A DNA stretch of 64,000 nucleotides from Chitinophagaceae bacterium (GTDB lineage Bacteria > Bacteroidota > Bacteroidia > Chitinophagales > Chitinophagaceae), in assembly GCA_016715365.1 (NCBI GenBank), contig JADKAM010000001.1, forward strand, positions 620,001-684,000, given 5' to 3'. A program made the position numbers and the translations under genes. The notes below the pieces were generated by a model, which was given only the letters and a program-made list of their open reading frames with translations, was not told the DNA's origin and ran no database searches. Of this stretch, positions 33,128 to 40,769 are shown piece by piece. The first letter of the stretch is position 1. Each line of letters begins with the position of its first letter.

Positions 33128-34201
33128 ATGGCATTCAGAAATTTTAAAATGGTTGGCTATGTAATTTATGGCCGTGGTTCTTTTAACCAATTAGATGAGA
33201 TCATTGCTCCGCATCGCAAGGCTGGTGCACCCATGGTTTTTTTAGTTGATCATTTCTTTGAAGGAAAAGAACTCGCTAACCGTGTTCCTATTCGTGGCAA
33301 CGACAAAATTATTTTTGTTGATGTAACCTACGAACCCAAAACAACTTATGTAGATAGCCTGGCCAACCAGCTTAAAGCAGCATTTGGTACCGTGAGTGGC
33401 ATTATAGGCATTGGTGGTGGCAGCGCCATGGACCTGGCCAAAGCCGTTTCATTGATGATGAACAACCCCGGGTCTTCTGCCGATTACCAGGGTTGGGACC
33501 TGGTGAAAAATGCCGGCGTTTACAAAGTAGGCATACCAACACTTAGCGGCACCGGCGCCGAAGTAAGCCGTACCACCGTACTGACCGGCCCAACAAAAAA
33601 GCTGGGCATGAATTCAGATTTTACTCCTTTTGATCAGATTGTTTTAGATCCTGAATTAACTGCCGGTGCACCGGCCAACCAACGCTTTTACACCGGCATG
33701 GATTGCTATATACATTGCATTGAAAGTTTGAACGGAACATTTTTAAATGAGTTCAGCAAAAGCTATGGCGAAAAAGCATTGCAGCTTTGCAGAGATGTTT
33801 ATGTTACCAAAGATGGTTGGGATGCCGATAGCGATGATAAACTGATGATGGCATCTTATGCCGGCGGTATGAGCATTGCCTACAGCCAGGTTGGCGTGGC
33901 ACATGCCGTAAGTTATGGCCTCAGTTATTTGTTGGGCACCAAACATGGTATTGGTAATTGTATTGTGTTTGATCACCTCCACGAGTTTTACCCCGATGGC
34001 GTAAAAGAATTTAAATACATGGTTGAGAAGAACAACATTGATATACCCAAAAACATTTGCGCCGGTTTAAACGATGAAGATTTTAATAAGATGATTGATG
34101 TTTCGCTGGGTATGAAACCGCTTTGGGAAAATGCCCTTGGCAAAGATTGGGAAAAGCAAATGACGAGAGAAAGACTGAGGGCTTTGTATGAGTTGCTTTA
34201 A
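33128..34201 (+). CDS. kdnB: Iron-containing alcohol dehydrogenase, probable 3-deoxy-manno-octulosonate 8-oxidase (KdnB)
   Basis: 357 residues. Group III metal-dependent alcohol dehydrogenase: NAD-binding GIGGGSAMDLAKAV, PTLSGTGAEVSRTTVL, metal ligands Asp and His in DCYIH, and two His in HAVSYGLSYLLGTKHG. The N-terminus (FRNFKMVGYVIYGRGSFNQLDEI) resembles what I recall of Shewanella KdnB, which oxidises Kdo at C8 as the first step to 8-amino-Kdo. The kdsB gene lies 1.6 kb upstream, supporting a role in lipopolysaccharide sugar synthesis. KdnA, the aminotransferase normally needed next, is not visible here; the aminotransferase at 37133 is of another class. Family certain, substrate moderately likely. 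Confidence 0.75.
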   Translation: MAFRNFKMVGYVIYGRGSFNQLDEIIAPHRKAGAPMVFLVDHFFEGKELANRVPIRGNDKIIFVDVTYEPKTTYVDSLANQLKAAFGTVSGIIGIGGGSAMDLAKAVSLMMNNPGSSADYQGWDLVKNAGVYKVGIPTLSGTGAEVSRTTVLTGPTKKLGMNSDFTPFDQIVLDPELTAGAPANQRFYTGMDCYIHCIESLNGTFLNEFSKSYGEKALQLCRDVYVTKDGWDADSDDKLMMASYAGGMSIAYSQVGVAHAVSYGLSYLLGTKHGIGNCIVFDHLHEFYPDGVKEFKYMVEKNNIDIPKNICAGLNDEDFNKMIDVSLGMKPLWENALGKDWEKQMTRERLRALYELL

Positions 34202-34238
34202 TTAAGCACGCAATTATTTATTTGTATCAAAAACAAAT

Positions 34239-35255
34239 ATGAAAAAGGGAATTTCGCTTTATCTCATCACTTTATTCATCGCAAAGATAACTATTGCACA
34301 AGCCGATAGCTCGTTTGCTTTATCGTTTCAAACAACCCTGATAAATAACTATTCAGAGATAGCAAAAGTTTCAAAAGAAAACTATTTCCAGATATTAGGC
34401 AAGGCTGCAGAATCTACTTTCAACGATCAAAATCCAAACTACCGCAAAGCATTGCTTGAAATATCAAAGTCGCAGCATATTACTGAATCCAAAGCGGTAG
34501 AGAAACTTTTTGAACAAACCTTCGCTGCATTGAGAAAGGATTTTTTGTGGAATTCGGCACCTGTTTCTTCGCTCGATAAGCAGATATTAAACGTATACAA
34601 CAAAAGCTTGTGTCCCTGCATGTCTTCCAGGGCTTCCAAAGAATCGTTCATGGAAGTAGTGTTAAAAGCGCAGCAGGAATGCACAACAACCCTGATCACT
34701 GATACAGTTTTTCTTAATGAACTTAAAAGAGTAGCAGGCCACAATACACTCAACGACATGTACAGGCTTCAACGGTATTTACCGCTATTGATGTATGAAA
34801 AATGTGAGCTTCTTAATTATAAATTCAATATCGCAATAAAAGATATGTCGGTGATAGAAAAATATCACCAGTTAATATCAAATAAAAGACGGCAGGAGAG
34901 TATTAATGTTTTGGCGCTGTACGAAAAGAATAGCCTCGATTCATTAAAGCTCATTTTTCCCTTGTACACCAAATACATCCCTTTATTAAAAGAAGCCATA
35001 AAAAGCAGGAACTTAAAGAAAAATAAGGTTGATGTATATTATCGTGGCAGCCGTATTAACAATTCAAACCCGGCAGCTCTGCTTGATATACATGACGAAG
35101 ACGGTATCGGGCTTCAGTTAACATTAAATTATTCTGAGCATGCATTAAATGCTACAATAACGACTGCACAAATCAAGCGATTTGAACCATCAAAAGGTAA
35201 TGAGGTAATTGAGACCAAAGTAATTTCTGTAATGCCTGCTGAAAAAAAGAATTAG
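34239..35255 (+). CDS. Exported protein of unknown function
   Basis: 338 residues with a signal peptide (KKGISLYLITLFIAKITIAQ). The rest is helix-rich and charged, with a CPCMSS motif near residue 127 and QQECTTT near 148, so possibly a disulfide or metal site. The C-terminal ~80 residues look beta-rich. I recognise no domain. It lies 37 bp downstream of the dehydrogenase gene on the same strand, so co-transcription is possible, but no functional link is apparent. Confidence 0.7.
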   Translation: MKKGISLYLITLFIAKITIAQADSSFALSFQTTLINNYSEIAKVSKENYFQILGKAAESTFNDQNPNYRKALLEISKSQHITESKAVEKLFEQTFAALRKDFLWNSAPVSSLDKQILNVYNKSLCPCMSSRASKESFMEVVLKAQQECTTTLITDTVFLNELKRVAGHNTLNDMYRLQRYLPLLMYEKCELLNYKFNIAIKDMSVIEKYHQLISNKRRQESINVLALYEKNSLDSLKLIFPLYTKYIPLLKEAIKSRNLKKNKVDVYYRGSRINNSNPAALLDIHDEDGIGLQLTLNYSEHALNATITTAQIKRFEPSKGNEVIETKVISVMPAEKKN

Positions 35256-35359
35256 ATTTCTGTATTTTTCCTCAGCTGCCGTTCCTTGCGCTAACCTGTA
35301 AGGTTTGTCCTTTTGCAAAAAAGATTGTTTCTTTATCCCATGTTTTAAAAATTTAGTTC

Positions 35360-35782
35360 ATGGCAAAGTACCAGGCAAAAACAACCGAAACCACACTGAG
35401 TGTAAAAGATTTTATAAAAAAGATACCGGAAGCCGAAAGGCAAAAAGATGCTCAGACCATTGTTGACATCATGGAAAAACAATCGGGCTTTCCTGCAAAA
35501 ATGTGGGGGCCAGCCATTATTGGTTTTGGCAGTTATCATTATGTTTATGAAAGTGGTCATGAGGGCGATGCGCCGCTGGTTGGTTTTTCGCCACGCAAAG
35601 CAGAGTTTGCCTTGTACCTGTCTTCTGCATTTGAAAACCGGGAAGAACTGCTTAAACAGCTGGGCAAACACAAAAGCGCCAAAGCCTGTGTGTACATAAA
35701 AAAGATAGAAGATATAAATATAGCCGTGCTCAAAAAGATGGTCGCTGCTTCTCTTAAGCACACCAAAGCAAAACATAAATAA
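35360..35782 (+). CDS. DUF1801 (YdhG-like) domain protein
   Basis: 140 residues, cytosolic, basic C-terminus. Matches DUF1801: VKDFIKKIPEAERQKDAQTIVDIM, WGPAIIGFGSYHYVYESGHEG, GFSPRKAEFALYL and a final KSAKACVYIKKIEDINIAVLKKMV. Small alpha/beta fold related to frataxin-like/YjbR proteins; biochemical role unknown. Only 7 bp before the next gene, so the two are probably one transcript. Confidence 0.9.
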   Translation: MAKYQAKTTETTLSVKDFIKKIPEAERQKDAQTIVDIMEKQSGFPAKMWGPAIIGFGSYHYVYESGHEGDAPLVGFSPRKAEFALYLSSAFENREELLKQLGKHKSAKACVYIKKIEDINIAVLKKMVAASLKHTKAKHK

Positions 35783-35789
35783 CTACCGC

Positions 35790-36239
35790 ATGAAAAACTT
35801 ATTTGATAAAGACACGTACACAGAAATCATCAACCGCCTGAATACACTTACACCCGAAACGCAGCGCCAATGGGGTAAAATGAATGTGGCTCAAATGCTG
35901 GCACACAGTAAAGAAGCATTTAAAGTACCGCTAAGCGATAAAAAAATGCCGCGTAGTATTTTAGGGTTACTCGTTGGCTGGATGATAAAATCAAAACTAT
36001 ATAATGATGAGCCATGGAAACGCAACCTGCCCACCGCACCTAATTTCATCATTAAAGATGAGCGTGATTTTGATAAAGAAAAACAGGAGCTTGTTGACAT
36101 GATCAACCGGTTTCATCATGCCGGTCCGGGTAATGTTGGCAAATATCCACATCCCATGTTTGGTGCATTTACACCGGAGCAATGGGGCATGAGTATGTAT
36201 AAACACCTCGACCATCACCTGCAACAGTTTAATGCATAA
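35790..36239 (+). CDS. DUF1569 (DinB-like) protein
   Basis: 149 residues. Four-helix-bundle type seen in DinB-like DUF1569 proteins: TPETQRQWGKMNVAQMLAHSKEAF, then HPMFGAFTPEQWGMSMYKHLDHHLQQF. The three histidines (H in AHSKEA, H in YKHLDHH) match the metal site typical of the DinB superfamily. Substrate unknown; some relatives are thiol-dependent transferases. It follows the DUF1801 gene by 7 bp and ends in front of a bidirectional terminator. Confidence 0.9.
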   Translation: MKNLFDKDTYTEIINRLNTLTPETQRQWGKMNVAQMLAHSKEAFKVPLSDKKMPRSILGLLVGWMIKSKLYNDEPWKRNLPTAPNFIIKDERDFDKEKQELVDMINRFHHAGPGNVGKYPHPMFGAFTPEQWGMSMYKHLDHHLQQFNA

Positions 36240-36260
36240 GCCACAACATGCTGAAAATAT

Positions 36261-36287
36261 AAGGGCAGCTGCAATGCAGCTGCCCTT
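36261..36287. terminator. Bidirectional terminator between convergent genes
   Basis: AAGGGCAGCTGC (36261-36272) and GCAGCTGCCCTT (36276-36287) form a perfect 12-bp stem with a 3-nt loop. It sits between the DUF1569 gene (+) and the DUF4136 gene (-). The T-run is poor on both sides (ATATTTTC on the minus strand). Confidence 0.7.
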
Positions 36288-36326
36288 AAACATATTGAGT
36301 CATGCTTAGCATGTGTTAATTAAGTT

Positions 36327-36911
36327 CTACCTGGCAGCAACATTAAGTTTGCTGAAAATATTTCGCACGCTTGCACTTATCTCCTCCGGGGTAATACTGG
36401 AATAATTTAATCCTTCTGTTGTCCAGCCCTGCCATACAGCCTTATCTGTATTTGCATCTGTTATCGTAATGCTTATAGTACCCTCTTTAACCGGCACTTC
36501 GTAATTGTTATATCCTAAAAATTCTGAAGGATAATAAACGGTGCCCCACCTTCTTAAACGGGGATTGTAATAAGTACGGGTGTAAGATTGTGTGTAAACC
36601 GGGTCAGATCTGCGTGCTGTGGTATTCTGTACCAGCACATCATAACTTATAAGCAGGTCCGGATCGTTTGATACTTCTCTCCATCCTGTCTTTTTTAACT
36701 CTGCATTGGCTGCGTTTCTTACACTAATGTCTCCGTAAGATATTGGCCTTGTTGTATTATCGTTTTCATTATACCTGGTGTCTACCCACATATAGGTTTT
36801 ATAATTGGCAAAATTTACCGAGTCGTCCTTTTCTATATTTACCGGTGTAGCGCATGATGCAATGGCAAATGAAGCCATTAAAGCAGCACATATATTTTTA
36901 ACTGTTTTCAT
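36327..36911 (-). CDS. DUF4136 lipoprotein
   Basis: 194 residues. Signal peptide with a lipobox (FAIASC, Cys about residue 20), so probably lipid-anchored. The DUF4136 domain spans the rest: VNFANYKTYMWVDT, DLLISYDVLVQNTT, EGTISITITDANTDKAVWQGW and ISASVRNIFSKL. Known of the family: widespread envelope lipoproteins of unknown function. A strong AGGAGG Shine-Dalgarno 5 bp before the ATG is unusual for this phylum. Confidence 0.92.
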   Translation of the reverse strand: MKTVKNICAALMASFAIASCATPVNIEKDDSVNFANYKTYMWVDTRYNENDNTTRPISYGDISVRNAANAELKKTGWREVSNDPDLLISYDVLVQNTTARRSDPVYTQSYTRTYYNPRLRRWGTVYYPSEFLGYNNYEVPVKEGTISITITDANTDKAVWQGWTTEGLNYSSITPEEISASVRNIFSKLNVAAR

Positions 36912-36916
36912 GATGT

Positions 36917-36922
36917 CCTCCT
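36917..36922 (-). promoter_or_regulatory. Strong Shine-Dalgarno before the DUF4136 gene
   Basis: AGGAGG on the minus strand, 5 bp before the ATG at 36911. Most genes here, like most Bacteroidota genes, have no such motif. It fixes the start codon. Confidence 0.8.
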
Positions 36923-37132
36923 TTTGTTTTTCTTAAAAAAATACATTTCTTAAGTACGTTCAAAAAGTAGTCCATTATTAAAAAACAAAGTGGTTAATAA
37001 CTGAATGTAGGAATTATGTAAAAAATTGAAGGGTGCTTTAGGTGTCAGGCCACTACGAATACTCTGAAAATGAAAAGAGAGCTGAATAGCGAATATTCTG
37101 AAAGCATAAAAACTGACATAATGGCCAGACAT

Positions 37133-38281
37133 CTACAACTTCATCAGCCTGTTTGCAGCTTCTTCCAGCGTGTTCTCCTTTTTAGAAAAACAAAAGCGCA
37201 GCACTTTATTGTCTTCGCCGTTTTTGTAAAATACTGATGTGGGTATGGTGGCTACGCCATATTCTTTGGTAAGGCGTATGGCAAAATCCTTTTCGCTTTC
37301 ATCGGTAATACCGCTGTAGCTGTATAGCTGAAAATAACTTCCGTAAGATGGCAGCGCTTTAAATTTTGTCTGCTGCATCAGGTTTTTAAGGTAATCTCTT
37401 TTTTGTTGCAGAAAACTCCCCAGTTGCAAATAGTTTTCTTTTTGTTGCACAAATTCTGTTAGCGCAAACTGTACCGGGCTGTTGCAGCTAAAGCAGTTAA
37501 ACTGGTGTACTTTTCTAAACTCTTTCATCAATGCAGGCGGGGCCACACAATAGCCCAGTTTCCAGCCGGTGCAATTGTAAACCTTGCCAAACGAAAAGCA
37601 AACAAAACTTCTTTCGTACAGATCGGGGTAGCGCAGCATGCTTTCATGTTGCTTACCATCAAATATTAAATGCTCATACACTTCATCGCTCAAAATAAAA
37701 ATGCCGGTACCTTTTACAATGCTTTGTAATTGCACAATATCATCTGCACCCAGCACAGCCCCGGTTGGGTTGTGTGGTGTGTTCAGCATTATGAGTTTTG
37801 TTTTGGGTGTTATCTTTTGTTTCACCAGTTCCCAATCAATTTTATAATCGGGGTACACCAGGGGAATTAGAACCGGCACGGCTCCGTTAATTTCAATAGT
37901 GGGAATATAGCTGTCGTAAGCCGGTTCAAATACAATCACTTCATCGCCGGGTTGCAGTATGGTGGTAAGGGCGGTGTAAATAGCATAGGTTCCGCCGGGT
38001 GTAATGGTAATATCTGTATCGCCATTAACTGCGGTAGCATACAGGCTGGTAATTTTTTCTGCCAACCTTTCTCTTAAGGCAGGCAGCCCGTTCATATGTA
38101 CATACTGATTATACCCGCTGGTCATGGCTTTGTTCACCAGTGCAATCAGTTCTTCACTCATGTTGTAATCCGGAAAACCCTGTCCAAGGTTAATGGCTTT
38201 GTGTTCATTGGCAAGCACACTCATTACTGTAAAAATGGTGGTGCCAACGTTGGGGAGTTTGCTTTGTATGGCTGGTATCAA
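37133..38281 (-). CDS. Class I/II PLP-dependent aminotransferase, methionine-aminotransferase-like
   Basis: 382 residues, cytosolic. Fold-type I aminotransferase: NLGQGFPDY and YNQYVHMNGLPALRERLAEKI near the N-terminus, TPGGTYAIYTAL, NTPHNPTGAVL, SDEVYEHLIFDGKQH and the PLP lysine in SFGKVYNCTGWKLGY. The last three are typical of the YbdL/kynurenine-aminotransferase group, whose best studied member prefers methionine. Not a DegT-type sugar aminotransferase, so not a candidate for KdnA. It lies 159 bp downstream of the manC gene with a palindrome between, so its link to that operon is uncertain. Confidence 0.9.
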   Translation of the reverse strand: MIPAIQSKLPNVGTTIFTVMSVLANEHKAINLGQGFPDYNMSEELIALVNKAMTSGYNQYVHMNGLPALRERLAEKITSLYATAVNGDTDITITPGGTYAIYTALTTILQPGDEVIVFEPAYDSYIPTIEINGAVPVLIPLVYPDYKIDWELVKQKITPKTKLIMLNTPHNPTGAVLGADDIVQLQSIVKGTGIFILSDEVYEHLIFDGKQHESMLRYPDLYERSFVCFSFGKVYNCTGWKLGYCVAPPALMKEFRKVHQFNCFSCNSPVQFALTEFVQQKENYLQLGSFLQQKRDYLKNLMQQTKFKALPSYGSYFQLYSYSGITDESEKDFAIRLTKEYGVATIPTSVFYKNGEDNKVLRFCFSKKENTLEEAANRLMKL

Positions 38282-38368
38282 GCTAATTTTTTTAAAAGAT
38301 AAATTTTGGGATTCTCAATTTAAAAAGTCCGATGCAGTGAATCTGCGACCTCTGCTTCTCTGTTATCA

Positions 38369-38389
38369 CAGCGTGAAATTTTCACGCTG
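38369..38389. repeat. Short palindrome in the gap between aminotransferase and manC genes
   Basis: CAGCGTGAAA (38369-38378), one central T, TTTCACGCTG (38380-38389). Decayed pieces of the same sequence (GCTGAGGCTCACTGAG, CGCTGAGGTTTGCTGAG) follow to about 38427, so this may be the remnant of a dispersed repeat rather than a terminator. Confidence 0.5.
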
Positions 38390-38440
38390 AGGCTCACTGA
38401 GATAAAACACGCTGAGGTTTGCTGAGATATTTTAAAATAA

Positions 38441-39523
38441 TTACAGATATTTTTCTCCCTTATTCCTTTTTATTTCGGCAACATATTCCTTTATCTCCTG
38501 TTCCTTATCTTTTTTACAGATGAGCAAAACATCTTTGGTATCCACCACTACAAAATCATCAAGACCCTGCAGTACAACCAGTTTTTTATCATCGGCATGT
38601 ATAATATTATTGGTAGCATCAATTACCATAACATGTTTACCTACAACAGCATTATCAAGGTAATCCTTTTCCAGGTTATCGTAGGTACTTGCCCAGGTGC
38701 CTAAATCGCTCCAGCCAAAAGAAGATGGAATGATGTATACATTATCTGCTTTTTCCATCACTCCATAATCAATAGATATATTAATACACTGGGGGTAGAT
38801 GCGCTCTATAGCTTCTTTTTCATCTTCTTTGTTGAAATGATTTTTTTCTGCTTCAAATACTTCTGCCAGTTCGGGTATATGTTTTTCAAAAGCTTTGATG
38901 ATATTTTTAACCTGCCATACAAAAATGCCGGCATTCCATAAAAAATCACCGCTGGCAATAAATGTTTTTGCCAGTTGTTTATCGGGTTTTTCGGTAAAGG
39001 TTTTTACTTTATATACATTATCACTTACTGCATGTTGCTCGTATTGTATATAACCATAGCCTGTATTGGGGTGTGTTGGTTTTATACCCAGCGTTACCAA
39101 TCCTTTTATATGTGCCGTAAACTGCAGCGCATCTGTACAAACTTTTTCAAAGCCTTCTTCATCGGTAATGATGTGATCGGCAGGCGCACAAATTAAATTG
39201 GCATTTGCATTTAACTGGTGCAGCTTATAAGAAATATAAGCAACACAAGGTGCTGTGTTTTTCCTGGATGGCTCGCAAAGAATATTTTCAACAGGCAGTT
39301 CGGGTAACTGTTTGGCAACAATATCTTTATACTGTTCAAATGTAATAATGTAAATATGTTCTGCGGGTACAAATGTTGCAAACCTGTCAAACGTAGCCTG
39401 TATCAATGTGCGGCCCGTATTTAAAATATCCAGGAACTGTTTAGGGTAATCTGAACGGCTGATGGGCCAGAACCGGCTCCCAATACCGCCCGCCATTATT
39501 GCTACGTAATTATTTTTACTCAT
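38441..39523 (-). CDS. manC: Mannose-1-phosphate guanylyltransferase
   Basis: 360 residues, cytosolic. Makes GDP-mannose from mannose-1-phosphate and GTP for surface polysaccharides. The nucleotidyltransferase signature AGGIGSRFWPISR.DYPKQFL is at the N-terminus; EPSRKNTAPCVA, CAPADHII, NTGYGYIQYE, FTEKPD, DFLWNAGIFVW and SFGWSDLGTW follow in order. Length fits the single-function enzyme without a phosphomannose-isomerase domain. It follows kdsD by 7 bp, so the two form an envelope-sugar operon. Confidence 0.93.
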   Translation of the reverse strand: MSKNNYVAIMAGGIGSRFWPISRSDYPKQFLDILNTGRTLIQATFDRFATFVPAEHIYIITFEQYKDIVAKQLPELPVENILCEPSRKNTAPCVAYISYKLHQLNANANLICAPADHIITDEEGFEKVCTDALQFTAHIKGLVTLGIKPTHPNTGYGYIQYEQHAVSDNVYKVKTFTEKPDKQLAKTFIASGDFLWNAGIFVWQVKNIIKAFEKHIPELAEVFEAEKNHFNKEDEKEAIERIYPQCINISIDYGVMEKADNVYIIPSSFGWSDLGTWASTYDNLEKDYLDNAVVGKHVMVIDATNNIIHADDKKLVVLQGLDDFVVVDTKDVLLICKKDKEQEIKEYVAEIKRNKGEKYL

Positions 39524-39530
39524 GTTGTTA

Positions 39531-40496
39531 TTATATGATCCCTTCTTTTACGAGATCGTGTAAATGAATTATTCCTGCGTACACACCGTTATTTGTAACT
39601 ACCAGCTGACTAACATCATGCCTGCGCATTTCTTCCATGGCATATACTGCCAGCAGATCTGCATCAATTGTTTTGGGATGACTGCTCATAATGTCTGATG
39701 CATGCAGTTTTTCAAATGAATTCGTTTTTTCAAGCATCCTCCTTAAATCACCATCAGTAATAATTCCTACAATATTTTCTTTTTCATTCACAACAACTGC
39801 TGCACCCAGTCTTTTTGCAGTCATTTCAATGATCACTTCTTTAATGGTTGCTGTTGGCAAAACTTTGGGTTTGGCATTTTGTGCCGCCATTTCTTCTACC
39901 CTTAAATATAATTTTTTGCCCAATGCGCCACCGGGGTGATATTTTGCAAAGTCACTGCTGTTAAATTCTTTGAGCTCCATCAGGCAAACAGCCAATGCAT
40001 CGCCCATTACCATTTGTGCAGTAGTGCTGCTGGTGGGTGCCAGGTTAATGGGGCATGCTTCCTGTTCAACGGTAGTGTTTAAAACTATATCACAGTTACC
40101 AGCAAGAAACGATTCGGTATTGCCAACCATGCCAATCAATGTATTTCCAAAATTTTTCACAAGCGGGGCAAGTACTTTTATCTCAGGGCTGTTGCCGCTT
40201 TTACTTATTACCATAACAACGTCATCGGTTTGTATCATGCCCAGGTCGCCATGAATGGCATCTGCAGCATGCATAAAAACCGACGGGGTGCCGGTGCTGT
40301 TTAGAGTAGCAACTATTTTTTGGGCAATGATGGCGCTTTTGCCGATTCCGCTTACAATCAGTCTTCCTTTACTGTTGGCAACGGCTTTAACCGCCTGTAC
40401 AAAACCGGCATTAATGAATAATTTTAACCCGCTAATGGCATTTGTTTCAAGCTCAATGGTGCGTAAAGCAAGCGGTATAATTTTGTCTGTATTCAT
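39531..40496 (-). CDS. kdsD: D-arabinose-5-phosphate isomerase (KpsF/GutQ family)
   Basis: 321 residues. Interconverts ribulose-5-phosphate and arabinose-5-phosphate, the first committed step to Kdo. The SIS sugar-isomerase domain (about 35-180) has SGIGKSAIIAQKIVATLNSTGTPS, HGDLGMI and ISKSGNSPEI; AMVMGDAL-like (AQMVMGDALAV) and KYHPGGALGKK follow. Two CBS domains (about 205-320) may regulate it by nucleotide or sugar binding. Length is normal. First gene of an operon with manC (7 bp gap). With kdsB and probable kdnB, three Kdo-related genes lie within 10 kb. Confidence 0.95.
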   Translation of the reverse strand: MNTDKIIPLALRTIELETNAISGLKLFINAGFVQAVKAVANSKGRLIVSGIGKSAIIAQKIVATLNSTGTPSVFMHAADAIHGDLGMIQTDDVVMVISKSGNSPEIKVLAPLVKNFGNTLIGMVGNTESFLAGNCDIVLNTTVEQEACPINLAPTSSTTAQMVMGDALAVCLMELKEFNSSDFAKYHPGGALGKKLYLRVEEMAAQNAKPKVLPTATIKEVIIEMTAKRLGAAVVVNEKENIVGIITDGDLRRMLEKTNSFEKLHASDIMSSHPKTIDADLLAVYAMEEMRRHDVSQLVVTNNGVYAGIIHLHDLVKEGII

Positions 40497-40757
40497 CAGT
40501 AATGCGCAAACCTACTTCAAATCATTCATAATGCAAAGAACAGCTGTTGTAGTATAAGAACTACATATTTTCGGGTGATAATTTTACAAGTCATTTTTTT
40601 GCATCTTGGTTTATTTTGTTTATCTTAAGTAATTAAACAGACTGTTAATTTATTACTGTTGATGCAGATTAGGGTTGATTCTGCGTCAGTTTTGAATTAA
40701 CTTCGCTGCCCTTAAAAAAAGCATGAGTAACTAACACAATCAAGTACAAATATCCAC

Positions 40758-40762
40758 GGAGG
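40758..40762 (+). promoter_or_regulatory. Strong Shine-Dalgarno before recQ
   Basis: GGAGG, 7 bp before the ATG at 40770, in a long leader. Unusual in this phylum. A possible promoter (TTG near 40674 and TAACTTCG near 40698, about 20 bp apart) would give a leader of about 65 bases. Confidence 0.7.
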
Positions 40763-40769
40763 TAAAATT

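Noticed and set aside
36950..37132. Small minus-strand frame between the DUF4136 and aminotransferase genes
   Set aside because: 60 residues, no ribosome-binding signal, and composition typical of AT-rich intergenic DNA; nothing else is seen in this gap.
37133..38281. KdnA, the aminotransferase of 8-amino-Kdo synthesis
   Set aside because: Its motifs are of the class I/II methionine/kynurenine type, not the DegT/DnrJ sugar-aminotransferase type.
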